NCBI RefSeq assembly: GCF_039543565.1
Contig: NZ_BAABJZ010000016.1
Coordinates: 1 to 64,000, forward strand
From: Ferrimonas pelagia
Lineage (GTDB): Bacteria; Pseudomonadota; Gammaproteobacteria; Enterobacterales; Shewanellaceae
Direction of reading: 5' to 3'
Length of the DNA stretch: 64,000 nt
Shown here: piece after piece, positions 9,065 to 17,607 of the stretch
Layout: every line of letters begins with the position of its first letter
How positions within the stretch are numbered: the first letter of the stretch is position 1
Notes under the pieces: model-generated
Database searches by the model: none
What the model was told of the DNA's origin: nothing
Seen by the model: only the letters and a program-made list of their open reading frames with translations
Translations under genes and position numbers: made by a program

Positions 9065-10414
9065 TTACGAATCCTTATTGGACGGGTTACGGTACAACAC
9101 GATCTGATAGGGGCCATCGTTATCGCTCGTGTCATAGCTCGGAGAGCCGTTGCCGGTACAGTCATTGAGAAACTCGCCAATCACAAAGTTATCGGTCCCT
9201 GTCTGCACCACTTCTTGGCTCATAAAGAAGCAAGCGAACCCTTCAAATGGTAGACTCGACTTACCGGTATCCTCGCCGCTGCAATCCGACACAACAATGG
9301 CAAACTCCCGCCGTCTATCGCCACCCGTACCGTCCCATCCCCCAGCTAAGCAAGCTGAAGATGCACTGGCATTGCTATAGTCGTTATCGTAATCATCGTG
9401 ACGATAAAGCCCACCGGGTTCATCGTTTACATCAACCGGTGCATCACTATTTTTGTCGGCTTCATAGATCACGTCTCGGTCTTCGGTCACCGCCAATTCC
9501 TCACCCACACAGGTCGACTTATCACGAGGGTAGGTATCAGACTCCTTTTTGAATTGACCTAAATATATACCCAACCGAGTATTCAGGCCCTGAGCCGTGG
9601 GTCCGACATTATTACCCGGTTTGGTCACCACCGAGTCGTCGGTTTTACTGAAACAGAACTCTTCACCGGTATATTTGCCGGCGAACGCATCCCGGATCCC
9701 ATTGGCCCCATTAAGCCCTTCAAAATCGAGTAGACGAAAGTTGCCCGGCCCGATGTCTGTATCGTTACTGGAAGCTAACTTCATCGCCATCAAGGTCTCG
9801 TGCGGATAGCCAAAACTGGCACTATCCCCCGCTGCGGCGCAATCGGCGGTATCGCACAGGCACACGGTCATCGGTAATACATTGGTATTGCAAAAATCGA
9901 TTGCGGTGCTGGGGCCGGATACCGCCGAGGCACTGATCCACTTATCGAAGGTCATGATCCGGGCCAAATAGGACGCGAGATTAACTTCATCAACCAAGAT
10001 CCGAACATAGTCCGCCGTTGGATCCGTGGTCGGAATAAAGGGATCTGGCTGCAAAGAGAATTCCACCGTGATCTGCGAAGACAGATCCGCCGTCGCATAG
10101 TTCAGCCCGGTCAATTCAATGGCGTCATCCAGTTGGCTGAAGTCACCGGCAGACAAGGCACCGGCTAGCGTTGCTATCCCTTCTTGTTTAGCTATTTGTT
10201 GGGTTTTTCCTTGATCAAGAGCCACAGCCGAGCTCAACGCTGCCGCATCTACCGCATTCTGCAGTCGCGTTTTATTAAGCAACATATGGCCTCCATCCAG
10301 AGCCAGCCCTGCCATCGCCAGCATGGCAAACATCGCAATGGCGATCACTATTAAGACCGCCCCTCGACTCCTCGAGAGACCCGAGCCATATCCAGAATGA
10401 GAACTCACATACAT
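9065..10414 (-). CDS. tadG: TadG-like pilus-associated protein
   Basis: The 449-residue protein has the N-terminal TadG/TadE-like anchor: RGAVLIVIAIAMFAMLAMAG, then LDGGHMLLNKTRLQNAVDAAALSSA. A long cysteine- and Asp-rich extracellular domain follows. TadG proteins are membrane-anchored and required for stable Tad pili. ATG 10414 is preferred over a GTG three codons upstream because the GGGGG stretch is then correctly spaced. No von Willebrand MIDAS motif is obvious. Confidence 0.8.
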   Translation of the reverse strand: MYVSSHSGYGSGLSRSRGAVLIVIAIAMFAMLAMAGLALDGGHMLLNKTRLQNAVDAAALSSAVALDQGKTQQIAKQEGIATLAGALSAGDFSQLDDAIELTGLNYATADLSSQITVEFSLQPDPFIPTTDPTADYVRILVDEVNLASYLARIMTFDKWISASAVSGPSTAIDFCNTNVLPMTVCLCDTADCAAAGDSASFGYPHETLMAMKLASSNDTDIGPGNFRLLDFEGLNGANGIRDAFAGKYTGEEFCFSKTDDSVVTKPGNNVGPTAQGLNTRLGIYLGQFKKESDTYPRDKSTCVGEELAVTEDRDVIYEADKNSDAPVDVNDEPGGLYRHDDYDNDYSNASASSACLAGGWDGTGGDRRREFAIVVSDCSGEDTGKSSLPFEGFACFFMSQEVVQTGTDNFVIGEFLNDCTGNGSPSYDTSDNDGPYQIVLYRNPSNKDS

Positions 10415-10449
10415 GCTGCGCACCCCCGTTCAACCTCTGCGCTACGAAC

Positions 10450-10731
10450 CTACTGACCCGCGCCACCTGAGACTGAGAACTTGCTGATCTCCCCACGTGC
10501 TTCCTTAGGCTCGTAAGTCGACTCTCTGTACCCTTCCATCACCTTGCTTCCATAGGTGCCATCTAAATCCACCAGCTTGCCTGCGTTGCGTCGAGCCGCA
10601 TCAGGATCAAGGATCTCCTGCTGCTTGACCGATTCAATGCTGCCACCCAGTGCAAATTGCTTCATCACATTATTACTTTCACAGCCAGCTAACCCGGCTA
10701 GGCCAATGGCCAAACAAACGACGATTCTCAT
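10450..10731 (-). CDS. Small lipoprotein in the tad operon
   Basis: A 93-residue protein with a lipoprotein signal (MRIVVCLAIGLAGLAGC, lipidated Cys at 17) and a short hydrophilic mature part. AAGGAG precedes the ATG. It lies between the secretin gene (10 bases upstream) and the tadG-like gene. Its position matches small secretin-associated lipoproteins such as RcpB/pilotin-like proteins in other Tad loci, but no family can be recognised from the sequence. Confidence 0.75.
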   Translation of the reverse strand: MRIVVCLAIGLAGLAGCESNNVMKQFALGGSIESVKQQEILDPDAARRNAGKLVDLDGTYGSKVMEGYRESTYEPKEARGEISKFSVSGGAGQ

Positions 10732-10740
10732 GCTGACTCC

Positions 10741-12189
10741 TTAGAGGCTATGGCCGTATTTATTTTGGGTACCACCGCCATCGGTGGCAGGGGCAATAGG
10801 CTCCTGAGCCACGGGCGCGTTAGGGCTTGTATCCGGTTGCTGATCGAGATCCCGCTTCGAGAGCTGCCCCATAAGATAGAAACCAAGATCCGTGGGATCG
10901 ACAAAGCCGTCGGTCGGCAACAACAGGTCGTCTTTATTAACAGGACGAACCAAGCGTGGCGTAACCAAGATCACCAGTTCAGTCTCACCATTTCGGTATT
11001 CCTGACTGCTGAATAGCTGGCCTAATACCGGGATCTCACCCAAACCTGGAAGTTCGTCCATGCTCTCTCGAATGGTATTGCTCAGCAGCCCTGCGATCGC
11101 GATGGTTTGTCCATCTCCAAGTTCAACGGTTGAGTTGGCACTGCGCTTGATGATAGAAGGCGTAACCAACCCAGTGGTCGAGCCCGCAGGGATAATGCCA
11201 ACGGCATTGGCATTACTTAATTCACTGACCAAAACATTAAGATTAAGGTTGATGCGGCCATTGCTCAGCACCGTAGGAACGAACTTCACGCCCACACCAA
11301 ACTCTTTATATTGAATGGTTGTGCCATCACGATCAGGCACCGGCACCGGAAACTCACCGCCTGAGAGAAACTCGGCCAGTTGGCCACTCATGGTGGTTAG
11401 GTTTGGCTCGGCCAGCACGCGTGCCAAGCCCTGCTGTTTGGCTGCATCCATGGCAAATTCAAACAGCACATCACCGCTGACATAACTACCAAAAATACCC
11501 TTGTCACTAAGGAGACCATCCCCACCCAAGATCCCACCAATAAAATCACTGCCGTCGAACACCAGGGCAAAATCGGAATCTAACGAGCGCGCCAATTCCC
11601 GTTGAACTTCGGTCACGGTGACTTCTAACATCACCTGATGTCCGCCACCCACCGACATCATATTGAGCACGGTGCTGGTGTTATCGGAGTTATCCGCCGC
11701 AATCGCATAGCCACGGGCAAGATCCAGCGCTTGGTTCATCTTATCCAAATTGGCAACCTGACCACCGATCACCAACTGCCCTTGTGAGCTGTGTACTTGG
11801 ATCTCTTCTTCGGGCAAGAACCGATAGAGTTTCTCTTTTAGCCCATTAAGATCATGCGTAATTTCGATGTCGATAATATCAACGAGATTATCGTTACCGT
11901 CCCAAACCATGATATTGGTGCTACCCAACTGCCTCCCCAAAATATAAAGCTCCTGAGGGTTGATCAGTAATATATCGGCGATTTCCGGATTGCCGACGGA
12001 GATCCGCGATGCCGCTTTGTCCAACCCCATCGTTCGAGATTTATAGATGGGTACCGGAAAACTCATAGGAACCAAACCTGCTGGCCCGCCTGCCTGTGAG
12101 ACGGCCGGCAACAGCATCAACCCCACGCAGCAGGCTGTCGCAAACCCCTTAGCAACGCGGTAGGTGAGAGATTTTAAGTAGTCGGTCAT
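10741..12189 (-). CDS. rcpA: Tad pilus outer-membrane secretin RcpA/CpaC
   Basis: A 482-residue secretin. It has an N-terminal signal peptide, a pilus-formation N0-like domain (about 40-115) with LLINPQELYILGRQLGSTN, a BON-like region, and the C-terminal secretin domain from about residue 230. The secretin core carries the conserved VPVPDRDGTT loop, followed by GVGVKFVPTVL and the final LVILVTPRLVRP. It forms the outer-membrane channel for the pilus. AAGGAC precedes the start; the gene follows rcpC by 2 bases. Confidence 0.95.
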   Translation of the reverse strand: MTDYLKSLTYRVAKGFATACCVGLMLLPAVSQAGGPAGLVPMSFPVPIYKSRTMGLDKAASRISVGNPEIADILLINPQELYILGRQLGSTNIMVWDGNDNLVDIIDIEITHDLNGLKEKLYRFLPEEEIQVHSSQGQLVIGGQVANLDKMNQALDLARGYAIAADNSDNTSTVLNMMSVGGGHQVMLEVTVTEVQRELARSLDSDFALVFDGSDFIGGILGGDGLLSDKGIFGSYVSGDVLFEFAMDAAKQQGLARVLAEPNLTTMSGQLAEFLSGGEFPVPVPDRDGTTIQYKEFGVGVKFVPTVLSNGRINLNLNVLVSELSNANAVGIIPAGSTTGLVTPSIIKRSANSTVELGDGQTIAIAGLLSNTIRESMDELPGLGEIPVLGQLFSSQEYRNGETELVILVTPRLVRPVNKDDLLLPTDGFVDPTDLGFYLMGQLSKRDLDQQPDTSPNAPVAQEPIAPATDGGGTQNKYGHSL

Positions 12190-12191
12190 GG

Positions 12192-13058
12192 TTAGCTGTC
12201 CTTTTTATCCAGTTCGGTTGTTGCATCTTTCCCCACAGTGACCGTTTCCTTCGCCGTCCCCTTGATCAACTCAACCCGCTTCCTTGGGGTCGTACGAACC
12301 GGCGCAGCCTTGTTGGGCTGAGGAATCGGCTCTGCGGTCACACTCAATGTTGACTTCTCTTCGATTTGAGACGAAGCCACTTGGATCTCACCGGCATCAT
12401 TTGGGTTTCTCAGGGCAAGCTGGATCTCCCCTTTGGAACGGGCACTCATCAAGATCTCGGCCTGCTCCAACGTCACTTCAAGTGTCACCGCACGGACCAC
12501 TACCGGCTGGTTCGAATCCTGATTGGCCTTCTGATCAATCGCCAACACCTTAAGGTTGCTCAATATCACTTCAGTGCCCGACGACCAATCCATGTCATTG
12601 CGCTTACGATTTTTTAGGGTCACCAACACATCAACACGATTGCCCGGTAACAAAAAGCCCGCGACACCGACGACATCATTAACCCGGATAGACACCGCTC
12701 GCATATTGGGCTCAATCAGGCTGGCCAAAACGCTCCCTTCGCCTTTGAGCGCCAACTTTTGCGGATGTAACGTATCCCCTTCCATAACAGGATATTTAGT
12801 GACTTTTCCCACCGCGTCGGCCGGATCGGTGATCACATTGCTGGGCGCCAACGCAACCGGGACACTGGTGACGGTGACATGTTTATCCTGCAAGATAGTG
12901 CCAGCAGACACTGAAACGGCCATAGCGACCACCGGCACACTGTCGCTATCTGGTGAGAACTCGAGCTGATTCTGGTTAAGCCAACGCTGTGCCATAAACA
13001 CCGCGCCAGCGCCAAAAGCCAATGACAAACCGACAAACAATATTGAACGCGTGTTCAT
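12192..13058 (-). CDS. rcpC: Flp pilus assembly protein CpaB/RcpC
   Basis: A 288-residue protein with an N-terminal membrane anchor (ILFVGLSLAFGAGAVFMAQ), a SAF domain (about 45-110: VSAGTILQDKHVT to PVMEGDTLH), and the RcpC/CpaB domain with VAGFLLPGNRVDVLVT. It is a periplasmic partner of the secretin. GGGAGG precedes the ATG, which overlaps the stop of the AAA ATPase gene. Confidence 0.93.
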   Translation of the reverse strand: MNTRSILFVGLSLAFGAGAVFMAQRWLNQNQLEFSPDSDSVPVVAMAVSVSAGTILQDKHVTVTSVPVALAPSNVITDPADAVGKVTKYPVMEGDTLHPQKLALKGEGSVLASLIEPNMRAVSIRVNDVVGVAGFLLPGNRVDVLVTLKNRKRNDMDWSSGTEVILSNLKVLAIDQKANQDSNQPVVVRAVTLEVTLEQAEILMSARSKGEIQLALRNPNDAGEIQVASSQIEEKSTLSVTAEPIPQPNKAAPVRTTPRKRVELIKGTAKETVTVGKDATTELDKKDS

Positions 13059-14410
13059 TTATCCTCCCCGCTGACTTGAGCATCGGGCATTTGAGTGAAT
13101 TGCCGATCATCATGAACAAAATACATATCCCAAGCGTGTTCAAGCAGCTCTTGGGTGATCAGGTTCGGCAGTTGGTTGTAACGGATCCTATCAATCACGA
13201 TCGCCAATAGATCCCGTGGATGACATGGCAGCATTGGGGTCGCACTGAGGCGATAACGCTCATTGAGCAACCACTCGCGGATCCCGTTCGCTTCCTCAAG
13301 TTCGGCCGTCCGACAGTTTTGCTGCCAGATCTCCCAGTATTCATGCGGCTCTAACGCACCAAAATGGATCTTGTAGCCGAGTCGGCGTAAAAAGGCAGGG
13401 TCTACCAACTCGGTGGGCGACAGATTGGTTGAAAATAGCAGTAATTGCTCAAACGGCACCTCGAAATGCTCGCCGCTAGGCAATGACAAAAAGTCCCTCC
13501 CCTCCTCCAACGGCAAGATCCAACGATTCAGGATCTGCTTTGGCGTGATGCTCTGACGGCCAAGGTCGTCGATCAACAAGATCCCATTGGTTGCCTTCAG
13601 TCCGATCGGGGCTTGGTACGTTCTATTTTTCGTATCAAACTGAATATCGAGCATATCTGCGGTCAACTCACCACCGACAATCAAAGCGGGTCGGTGGCAG
13701 CGATACCAACGGAGATCGTCATCCGCGGCGAGGACATTGAGCTCCTCCTCTGCCACCTTTCCCATCAAGCAGTGTAATTGCGGGTCAAACACCGGAATAA
13801 TGGCATGACCAACGCATATGGCGTGAGGAATGAGCACATCGTCTTCAAATATCTGATTCAAGCGGCTACAGATATAGCTCTTACCGGTACCTGCTGGGCC
13901 GTAGATCAATAGCGGTCGGCGAGAGTTTAGCGCCGGCCCGAGCTGCTCCACCAGATCACCAGGGATCACCATGCCCTCAAGTGCCTTGATAAAATCATCT
14001 CGCGTCACTTGCTGCTGACGGCTGGACTGCGCCCGAACTTGATCGGCAAACTGCGCTAAAGGAACCGGCGTAGGTCCAAGGTAACCACTTGTTGCAAAAT
14101 ACATCTGGGCAGCATCTCGCCCTTGACGACTTAAGCTGTAGCGCATTTGCCCTGTGTGTGACGCTTGTCGATTCTCAACCAATGCCGTCTGCTTGGCTTC
14201 GTCCAACAACTGCTGCACCAATACCGCGCGCAAGGCCAAACGCTGGCTGAGTTCACTTAACGTCAGTACATCACCGTCCGATAGATGCTTCACCAGCAGC
14301 TGCATTAACAGAGCAGGATCCACCCCTATCTCGGCAATCGTCACCGGTGCCGGTTTTCGTATGACTATGGGCTCCTGCTCCAACGAGGCCTCTCGGGTAA
14401 AGATATTCAT
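13055..14410 (-). CDS. AAA-family ATPase encoded within the tad operon
   Basis: A 451-residue protein. Its N-terminal 130 residues look like a winged-helix region (LTLSELSQRLALRAVLVQQLLDEA). An AAA ATPase follows with Walker A GPAGTGKS near 172, Walker B ILLIDDLGR, a sensor-like LLLFSTNLSP and an arginine-rich FLRRLGYKI stretch. It is not one of the canonical Tad ATPases (TadA, TadZ). GAGGGGAC precedes the start; it overlaps rcpC by 4 bases and lies 10 bases after tadV, so it is in the operon. A role in pilus assembly or regulation is inferred from location only. Confidence 0.8.
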   Translation of the reverse strand: MNIFTREASLEQEPIVIRKPAPVTIAEIGVDPALLMQLLVKHLSDGDVLTLSELSQRLALRAVLVQQLLDEAKQTALVENRQASHTGQMRYSLSRQGRDAAQMYFATSGYLGPTPVPLAQFADQVRAQSSRQQQVTRDDFIKALEGMVIPGDLVEQLGPALNSRRPLLIYGPAGTGKSYICSRLNQIFEDDVLIPHAICVGHAIIPVFDPQLHCLMGKVAEEELNVLAADDDLRWYRCHRPALIVGGELTADMLDIQFDTKNRTYQAPIGLKATNGILLIDDLGRQSITPKQILNRWILPLEEGRDFLSLPSGEHFEVPFEQLLLFSTNLSPTELVDPAFLRRLGYKIHFGALEPHEYWEIWQQNCRTAELEEANGIREWLLNERYRLSATPMLPCHPRDLLAIVIDRIRYNQLPNLITQELLEHAWDMYFVHDDRQFTQMPDAQVSGEDK

Positions 14411-14420
14411 CGTCGTCCCC

Positions 14421-14993
14421 TCAACCTAGTCCGGGTAATTGGCCAGGCCAATTCAGTAGCACCAACCACCCCAGCGCCAGCCCAGGTGCATACGGCACCT
14501 TTTGACTGGCCAATTCCGACGCTTCCGGTTGGTAATATGTGCGAGTAATAAAGATGGCTCGATAACGACCTAGTGTTTTGCTTAAACCCATCCAACCTGT
14601 GCGATAGATGGAAAGCAGCACGCTGGTTATGCCACCGAATAGGATGCCAAAAACAATGGCCCACAATATCCACATTGGCCCAACAATCGCTCCTAGAGCG
14701 ATCATGAGTTTAACGTCACCCGCGCCAATGGCTTTGCGTGCATAAAAAAAAGAAAGGATGATGGCTGGAACGAATGCCCCAACAACAGATAGGCCTAAAC
14801 CAGTGAGACCAAACAACCACGTTTGCGTTATCAACCCAAATACAAGTGCGAGCACGCACAGTTTATTCGGGATTATATGAGCTCGAAGATCAATGATAAC
14901 TGCGATCGATAACAACACCGATGCCGATATCCATTGCGGATCGTGCAACATGGTTAGAATCCATCCGAAATAATTTAACAGGTCAGAGGGCAT
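14421..14993 (-). CDS. tadV: Tad prepilin peptidase TadV/CpaA
   Basis: A 190-residue polytopic membrane protein of the A24 aspartic peptidase family, the short type without the N-terminal methylase domain. The two catalytic Asp motifs are the Asp of IIDLRAHIIPNKLC (about residue 31) and GAGDVKLM (about residue 93). It cleaves the Flp and TadE-type leader peptides. AGGA lies just ahead of the ATG. It is the second gene of the operon, after flp. Confidence 0.93.
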   Translation of the reverse strand: MPSDLLNYFGWILTMLHDPQWISASVLLSIAVIIDLRAHIIPNKLCVLALVFGLITQTWLFGLTGLGLSVVGAFVPAIILSFFYARKAIGAGDVKLMIALGAIVGPMWILWAIVFGILFGGITSVLLSIYRTGWMGLSKTLGRYRAIFITRTYYQPEASELASQKVPYAPGLALGWLVLLNWPGQLPGLG

Positions 14994-15091
14994 TTCCTAT
15001 GAAATGCCCACTACTATCGCCTACAAAATACGACTTATAATAATGGCAGTACTTCTGATAAAACCAATGACACAATAAGTCTCAGCCGATA

Positions 15092-15295
15092 TTAGCTTGA
15101 ACAACCGCTGGTGTTTGCAGCTGGATCACCGTCCACTTGCTCACACAAGTTAGAAATACTGGTTCCCACCTCTTCACCCAGATCGGTAAACGCGGTAACC
15201 AATGCGGCAGCAACTAACGAACCGGCAACCGCATACTCAACGGTAGTCAGACCACTTTCATCATTCCAAAACTCAATCAAAGCTTGCTTTAACAT
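15092..15295 (-). CDS. flp: Flp-type pilin
   Basis: A 67-residue pilin: a short leader ending NDESG, then LTTVEYAVAGSLVAAALVTA. Cleavage after Gly leaves Leu1 with the invariant Glu5-Tyr6 of Flp pilins. It has a single membrane helix and a short Cys-containing C-terminus (two Cys that could form a disulfide). ATG 15295 is chosen for its GGAG and the normal leader length. It heads the tad operon. A TTGACA box lies near 15375-15380 on the minus strand, but its -10 partner is poor, so the promoter is not resolved. Confidence 0.95.
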   Translation of the reverse strand: MLKQALIEFWNDESGLTTVEYAVAGSLVAAALVTAFTDLGEEVGTSISNLCEQVDGDPAANTSGCSS

Positions 15296-15827
15296 GACTA
15301 ATTCTCCAAGTGTGGACAGAGGCAACTTACTGCGCATCCTTGTGAAATTTAGGAATCAACGTCCTGTCAACTCGAAGCAAGAGTAAATCTAGTCGAAGAT
15401 CGTAAAATGTGGTGAGCAAAACGTAATTATTTTCTGTTCGAGCCGGTCTACTGCCAGATCTAGCTGTCTTGTGACTCGACACAAAGCCCCGCAGTGCCAA
15501 GACTTAAGTCACATCAAAACAGAATTTTAACCAGCCCAGATGGACAAACATAACGCAACATCAGGCCCCCCTTTTCCCGAAGCAACAAAATGCCAATGGT
15601 ATGACCCTTTCCCCATACATCTCTAGACATATCTGCGCTAAACACATTGATAGCCCTCAAGTTAAAAGAGACAACCTTATCGGACCAAAGGGAGAATAAG
15701 CTCCATATCTTCGATATGGAGTGAAATGGGACGCCAGAGCTTCTCTGGTATTGTGCTGCCTTTTTCTGAGCACCCAAATTCTGGCTAAAACGACCGCCTT
15801 TGCGACTCAAGGGTACAACCTTATCAA
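15296..15827. other. Intergenic region upstream of the tad operon
   Basis: About 530 bases between flp and the L,D-transpeptidase gene. It presumably holds the tad promoter. It contains a perfect 8-bp hairpin at 15701-15721. A 98-codon frame at 15514-15810 is open but shows no domain, signal or credible codon pattern and is not called as a gene. Confidence 0.5.
15701..15721. repeat. 8-bp perfect inverted repeat
   Basis: CTCCATAT and ATATGGAG flank the loop CTTCG. No T-tract follows, so it does not look like an intrinsic terminator. It could be an operator or an RNA hairpin upstream of flp. Confidence 0.6.
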
Positions 15828-17216
15828 CTAACCTTGGCTGGCTAAGTGATAAATATCCGGTTTTAACACCAACCCATTTCCCTCACTAGCCCAAGCAGGC
15901 ATATACACCAGATACACACCGATAGAGCTCTGCAACCTTTGGGTCACCGTCTTACGGCTTCCAAGAGCCAGTTCAAGCCGGCGGGCTGTATCCTTCGTCT
16001 CTTGAGAAGCCAGATATTGCAGCACCTGCTCTGCCTCACCCACTCGAACGCAACCATGGCTATAAGCGCGTTGCCGGTGGCCAAACAACGCCTTGTTGTT
16101 ACTATCATGCAGGTAGATGGCATCACTGGCCGTGAGGTTGAGTCGCATCTTGCCCAAAGGGTTCGCTCTACCTGGTGCCTGGACCAATCGATAGCGACCC
16201 AATTGCTGCTCCAGCCCATCGAGTTCTACCTGCTCCCATGGCAAGACTTCTTGGCTAGCACTACTGAGATAGAAGCCCTGACTGGCTAAGCTGCTTGGGT
16301 TGTTACGATATGCCGGTAATAGCTCGTTACGAACAATGCTCGACGGTGGCGTCCAAGTAGGATTCAGGGTGACACTTCGAAAGCGACTATTCATTCGTGG
16401 CGTTGGAGTTTGTGGCTTGCCGACCACCACTGGCAGCACCAGCTCTACACGTTCACCATTGAGCACCACTAACTGAAAATGCGGAATATTGACCAATATC
16501 GAATATCCCTCCAGTTGACTGGGTAGCTGAAACCACTGTAGCAACGAAAAGCGGATCTGTTGAAGCCGCAGCGCAGGATCCAATGTCAGGCTCTTTTGGG
16601 TGGCCGGATCCAACCGGCCAGAGGGCGCCAATCCATGCCGCCGCTGGTACTCTTTCAGCAGCAGCTCAAACGGAGGATCCCAGACCGTCCTGTGTTCCAA
16701 GGCCGACGGTAAGATCTGCTGCAATCGCAAAGCAATGAGCTGCCTGAGGCTCGCCAGATCTGGGTGTGCTTGCCCCAACCCCAACTCGGCCAATTCAGTC
16801 AGATCCGGCCTGGGCAACGCAGCGATCGCTTGTTGGTGATGTAGGGCGGCGCGCAAACGCTCAAACGCGGAAAATTGCGGCGTCATCTGCTCGATAAACT
16901 GCCGCTGCATGCCACTTTTCCAAATATCTTGGAGATAGTGAATGCCTTTGATGTTGTCCTCTCCCTGCAGCTCGGCCTGAAGCGCCAATAATCTTAGGGA
17001 CGCCTGCGTGATCGCATGATCTTGCTGCTCAAGTGACTCGTCCATCCAGCCCGGCGGAAGCAAGCCGAGATCAGCCAGCAACGCTTGCCACTGCAGCGTG
17101 TATTCTTGATATTCAGGCAATAGCCAATGCTTGTTTTGAGAGGGATCGTTACCGTAGCTAGCCGGTACACATAGAACGGAAAGGACGCTGACAAGAAGCA
17201 ATACACGACGATACAC
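15828..17216 (-). CDS. L,D-transpeptidase of the YcbB (LdtD) type
   Basis: A 462-residue exported protein with a signal peptide (RRVLLLVSVLSVLCVPASYG). A peptidoglycan-binding-like region (LLLKEYQRRHGLAPSGRLDPAT, about 187-210) is followed by a YkuD catalytic domain. The catalytic signature is HDSNNKALFGHRQRAYSHGCVR with nucleophile Cys389. The family forms 3-3 cross-links in peptidoglycan, bypassing D,D-transpeptidases. It is shorter than E. coli LdtD (about 615). The gene appears single, with its 5' side facing the hairpin at 17291. Confidence 0.92.
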   Translation of the reverse strand: MYRRVLLLVSVLSVLCVPASYGNDPSQNKHWLLPEYQEYTLQWQALLADLGLLPPGWMDESLEQQDHAITQASLRLLALQAELQGEDNIKGIHYLQDIWKSGMQRQFIEQMTPQFSAFERLRAALHHQQAIAALPRPDLTELAELGLGQAHPDLASLRQLIALRLQQILPSALEHRTVWDPPFELLLKEYQRRHGLAPSGRLDPATQKSLTLDPALRLQQIRFSLLQWFQLPSQLEGYSILVNIPHFQLVVLNGERVELVLPVVVGKPQTPTPRMNSRFRSVTLNPTWTPPSSIVRNELLPAYRNNPSSLASQGFYLSSASQEVLPWEQVELDGLEQQLGRYRLVQAPGRANPLGKMRLNLTASDAIYLHDSNNKALFGHRQRAYSHGCVRVGEAEQVLQYLASQETKDTARRLELALGSRKTVTQRLQSSIGVYLVYMPAWASEGNGLVLKPDIYHLASQG

Positions 17217-17290
17217 GTACTTACTCCAGAAATAAGGAACCGTTATTCAGTCGCAATTATAGTGAATGTTTCGCTTCTACGCTGTTTCAA

Positions 17291-17335
17291 ACGTCATTGG
17301 ATATTGCTTTACTGCGAAGCAATATCCAATGCACG
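17291..17335. repeat. Long perfect inverted repeat (15-bp arms)
   Basis: CATTGGATATTGCTT (17295-17309) and its exact reverse complement (17317-17331) flank a 7-base loop. A further ACGT on each side can pair with a one-base bulge. It is AT-rich and lacks a flanking T-tract, so it does not resemble an intrinsic terminator. It lies upstream of the L,D-transpeptidase gene and just downstream of the small membrane protein gene. Confidence 0.85.
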
Positions 17336-17339
17336 TGTA

Positions 17340-17525
17340 TCACACTGATCTCTTCTGACGACGGATAATGCCAACCCACCCCGTGCCATTCAGTTGCTGC
17401 AGCCAAGGCTCAAGGCTCAATAATACCCCTAATGCCAGCACAACGAGCCACCAAGAGCCCGGCTGGGCCAAGCTCATGGTCAAGCCAAGCACATTTAATC
17501 CCGTAGCCAACAGCATTATCCACAT
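17340..17525 (-). CDS. Small two-helix membrane protein, function unknown
   Basis: 61 residues with two hydrophobic stretches (IMLLATGLNVLGLTMSLA and WWLVVLALGVLLSL) and a basic tail. A weak AAGG element precedes the ATG. It stands alone between the bkd operon and the hairpin. No family is recognised. Confidence 0.55.
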   Translation of the reverse strand: MWIMLLATGLNVLGLTMSLAQPGSWWLVVLALGVLLSLEPWLQQLNGTGWVGIIRRQKRSV

Positions 17526-17607
17526 ATTAAGGCGCCTTTCTTATGTCGGTAAACCGAAGCTAGCGCCTGCCCAATAATTACACAAGAACTATGTACCCTC
17601 TTTTAAC

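Noticed and set aside
15514..15810. A 98-codon minus-strand frame between flp and the L,D-transpeptidase gene
   Set aside because: No ribosome site, no domain, and it covers a likely regulatory region with a hairpin.
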